Shown here: one piece after another, positions 47,940 through 50,186 of the stretch
How positions within the stretch are numbered: position 1 is the stretch's first letter
Layout: the number at the start of each line of letters is the position of its first letter
NCBI GenBank assembly: GCA_964058805.1
Contig: CAXKVV010000490.1
Coordinates: forward strand, 1 to 50,186
Direction: 5' to 3'
DNA length: 50,186 nt
From: Schoenoplectus triqueter
Taxonomy: Eukaryota > Streptophyta > Magnoliopsida > Poales > Cyperaceae
The notes under the pieces: generated by a model
Databases searched by the model: none
What the model saw: only the letters and a program-made list of their open reading frames with translations
Told to the model about the DNA's origin: nothing
Program-made: the position numbers and the translations under genes

Positions 47940-48360
47940 ATTTCGTTTTTTCTTTTCGATTTACATCTTAGAAGTTGAGATAAAAAAAAGTGATGACGGT
48001 ATGGTCGATTTTTTCTATCTTCATTGTTAACAATAATTTACTAGTCACGTCATGATTTGTATATTTCTTATTATATATTTTTAATTTTAACGGTATTTTA
48101 TGAATTATAATTTTTCAACCTCATATTATTATATTTTTTAAAATTGTATATTCTATTTTAATCTCAACATTTTTTTCTTGATCGTATTTTTTTGCGTACA
48201 TTAATTATCTTGATTGACCGCGTGAACAATTTATTGCTGATCTTCTTCTTCTTTTGTGATATAAATAATATTACTTACAGTTATAAATAGCTACATACCT
48301 TAACAATATTAATAACATCCAAACAAAGAAGCGGGTGTTAGGAATAACTTATTATTAATA
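47940..48360. other. Intergenic, no gene seen
   Basis: AT-rich sequence after the U2AF65 relic; the next RRM exon was looked for and not found. Confidence 0.3.
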
Positions 48361-48540
48361 ACTATAACAACAACAACAACAAAGCCTTTAATCTCAAATA
48401 AATTAGGGTAGGCTAGAAATGAAACCTAAACAGAAAGCATAAGATCAAAGATCTCAAATATCAATGATAATAATGAATATGATGAAAGAAAAAGAAAATA
48501 AATAAATAAAATAATAATAATAATAAATATAAATAAGATA
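48361..48540 (-). mobile_element. SINE-like element, reversed copy
   Basis: The minus strand carries TTTATTTGAGATTAAAGGC and (TTG)n, preceded by the same ATTCATTATTATCATTGAT and (TTTA)n/(TTA)n tracts seen in the copy at 9120-9415. The two are about 85-90% alike over 150 bases by eye. Confidence 0.6.
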
Positions 48541-49811
48541 GTAGATGAATTATAATACATCTAGGAAAAATCTTAAACAAGTCTCTTAACAAAATTTTAA
48601 ATAACTATTAATAATATCTTTCACAACTATAATTTTTTAACTAAGCATTGTCCTTTAATTATGCGTCAAGCTCCATTTAAAAAAGTTTAAAATTTATATT
48701 TTAATAATTATTTAATCACTAGAAATACTACTACTTATGAATTAGTATAAACAAGATTATAAAAAACTGTAAATAGTTCATAATCACTTATTTTAATTAT
48801 GAACAAGTGCTTAATGCTAATAAGTCCTATAACTATTATAAATAACTTAGTAATTCAAAAGTTAAGTTGTGTTAAGGACATGCATTGCGACTTTTCGTGT
48901 CATTTGACTGGAATATTTTGAGAATTATTTGGGGATATAGTTTTGATACAAATAAAATTATCAATTAATATAAATAGTTTAATTTGGAGGGTGAAAAAAG
49001 ACTATTAATGACTCCATCATTTCATATTAATAACATCAATATTTAATATAAATAGTAGTCAAATTATTACTTTAACTTTTAATAGTCAACTTATAAATAT
49101 AAAATATGAAAACAAATTTTTGAGATTATTATCAGCCTTCTCTATAAAAATAACCCATTATGTGGAACGGAGCCGGTCACTTTAGGCGAATTCTTGCGAG
49201 GCGGCAGATAAAATTGCGGGCCAGATCATTTCCAAACTTCGAAGAGCCCCTGCTATCATTGGGCTGGAATGAATCATTTTGATTTGAATCTTCTTAGTTC
49301 CTTTCTTACCCACTTGCTAAGTTCTATACCAAAAGCCGACAGGGGTAAAAGTAAAACTATAGAAAGAATCTGGAGCAAATAATATGCCTTCAGCCCTTCA
49401 TAGTTCATACTTCATAAAGGACTTGGACACTTGTTTGTAATTGTGACACTTATTCCGCAATGCCAATAGGTTTCTCGCGGAACTTTCCTTCAGAGATTGT
49501 ATGTAACTGTAGGACGGGCACATCATGAATGAAATTGTATATAATTAGCCTTTAAAAAAATTCAGAAAATATAACCAAAGAATAAACAATTAACAATTGT
49601 ACAAATCTCGTTCCCTTGTGAGTTGTGCCCAATGGGAAATCAAAACCATTCACAGCTTTAGCAATTCAGCTGTCGGAACAATCGTACAAGAGAGAAGCTC
49701 AGAAGCAACAATCATTTTATTTCTTAATCTAACTTTTCGTATAATTGTTTAAAGGGAAAAAAGAAGGAATAAAGTAAAGAAAAGAAAAGAAGATAAAAAA
49801 AGGCCCCTCTC
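48541..49811. other. Intergenic and SDP6 upstream region
   Basis: AT-rich to about 49140, then more mixed sequence leading to SDP6. The last few hundred bases should contain its promoter and 5' UTR, but no clear TATA box or known element stood out. Confidence 0.35.
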
Positions 49812-50175
49812 ATGGCTTCTACAGCATTTCGTTTGAGGCGCATCGGCGCCATCATAACCTTCGCAGGTGCCACTCTAGCTGCCACAGCAACCGCTGCCTC
49901 ATCTCAATCATACGGTGGAGATGGGGCAGCGCTGGAGGCAGCGCGGCGGAGGATCGCTGATCCGACTGCGGCTGTGCCACGCCGGAGCGTGCAAGAGGCA
50001 GCCCTTGCGGGTACTAGCCCAGTCAACCCGCTTGATGTGCTTGTGATAGGCGGTGGCGCCACGGGATGCGGTGTGGCGCTTGACGCTGCGACAAGGGGAT
50101 TGCGGGTTGGTCTGGTCGAGAGAGATGATTTCTCTTCTGGCACGAGCTCTAGGTCTACCAAGCTCATCCATGGCG
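49812..50175 (+). CDS. SDP6: Mitochondrial FAD-dependent glycerol-3-phosphate dehydrogenase, first exon (3' partial)
   Basis: An open frame runs from ATG 49812 to a GT donor after 50175 (CATGGCG|GTCAG). The first ~35 residues are Arg-bearing and Ala/Thr-rich with a hydrophobic stretch, fitting a mitochondrial targeting or membrane segment. From about residue 76 comes the FAD-binding Rossmann motif [20 protein letters not shown] (G-x-G-x-x-G), then [20 protein letters not shown] and STKLIHGG, the signature start of glycerol-3-phosphate dehydrogenases; in the family HGG is followed by VRYLE, so the intron is placed inside the second Gly codon. The enzyme oxidises glycerol-3-phosphate to dihydroxyacetone phosphate at the inner mitochondrial membrane, feeding electrons to ubiquinone. 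In Arabidopsis, SDP6 is needed for post-germination growth on seed oil. The rest of the gene lies off the right edge. Two antiparallel frames here are shadows. Confidence 0.93.
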
Positions 50176-50186
50176 GTCAGTGCCTT

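Noticed and set aside
49904..50171. Two antiparallel 87-codon frames opposite SDP6
   Set aside because: Shadows of the GC-richer sense exon, whose protein is clearly recognised.

Overview
The window is nuclear DNA of a flowering plant. Host genes have GT-AG introns and small exons, the intergenic DNA is AT-rich and dense in transposon remains, and a plant microRNA gene is present. A monocot is possible, because the mature miR530 equals the rice form as I remember it, but this does not decide the clade. Nothing bacterial, organellar or viral was seen.

Layout. 306-2474 (+): the last seven coding exons of VPS54, a subunit of the GARP tethering complex, whose 5' part lies off the left edge. 3878-4063 (-): a relic of a hAT-type transposase. 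5906-8899 (+): a complete six-exon gene for a chloroplast thylakoid-lumen 15 kDa protein with a TPM domain; its last intron holds a MITE and a perfect 48-bp hairpin. 9-21 kb: no gene recognised; this is a patchwork of SINE, MULE-type MITEs, foldback elements and local tandem duplications. 21.2-21.6 kb (+): a MIR530 gene with a TATA box and two upstream G-boxes. 21.7-27.7 kb: CACTA-like sequence, an intact short Helitron nested in it, more MITEs and a long (TAA)n tract.

27750-46352 (-): one 18.6-kb LTR retroelement fills over a third of the window. Its 4.8-kb LTRs (27750-32563 and 41546-46352) start TG and end CA, differ at only about 16 sites by eye, and are flanked by a perfect 5-bp target duplication (ATCTT). 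The 9-kb interior has a primer-binding site, a gag region full of stops with a Tat-like zinc knuckle, and no recognisable reverse transcriptase, RNase H or integrase. Where pol should be there are about 2.5 kb of tandem repeats, including a seven-unit ~131-bp array with signs of a dimeric higher-order pattern. A young insertion carrying an already dead gag points to a non-autonomous family mobilised in trans.

46.4-49.8 kb: a CT-rich exon-like block, a relic of a U2AF65 splicing-factor gene, and an inverted SINE copy. 49812-50175 (+): first exon of the mitochondrial FAD-dependent glycerol-3-phosphate dehydrogenase SDP6, which runs off the right edge. The host genes belong to unrelated processes (vesicle tethering, thylakoid lumen, microRNA, glycerol catabolism), and no functional clustering is implied.
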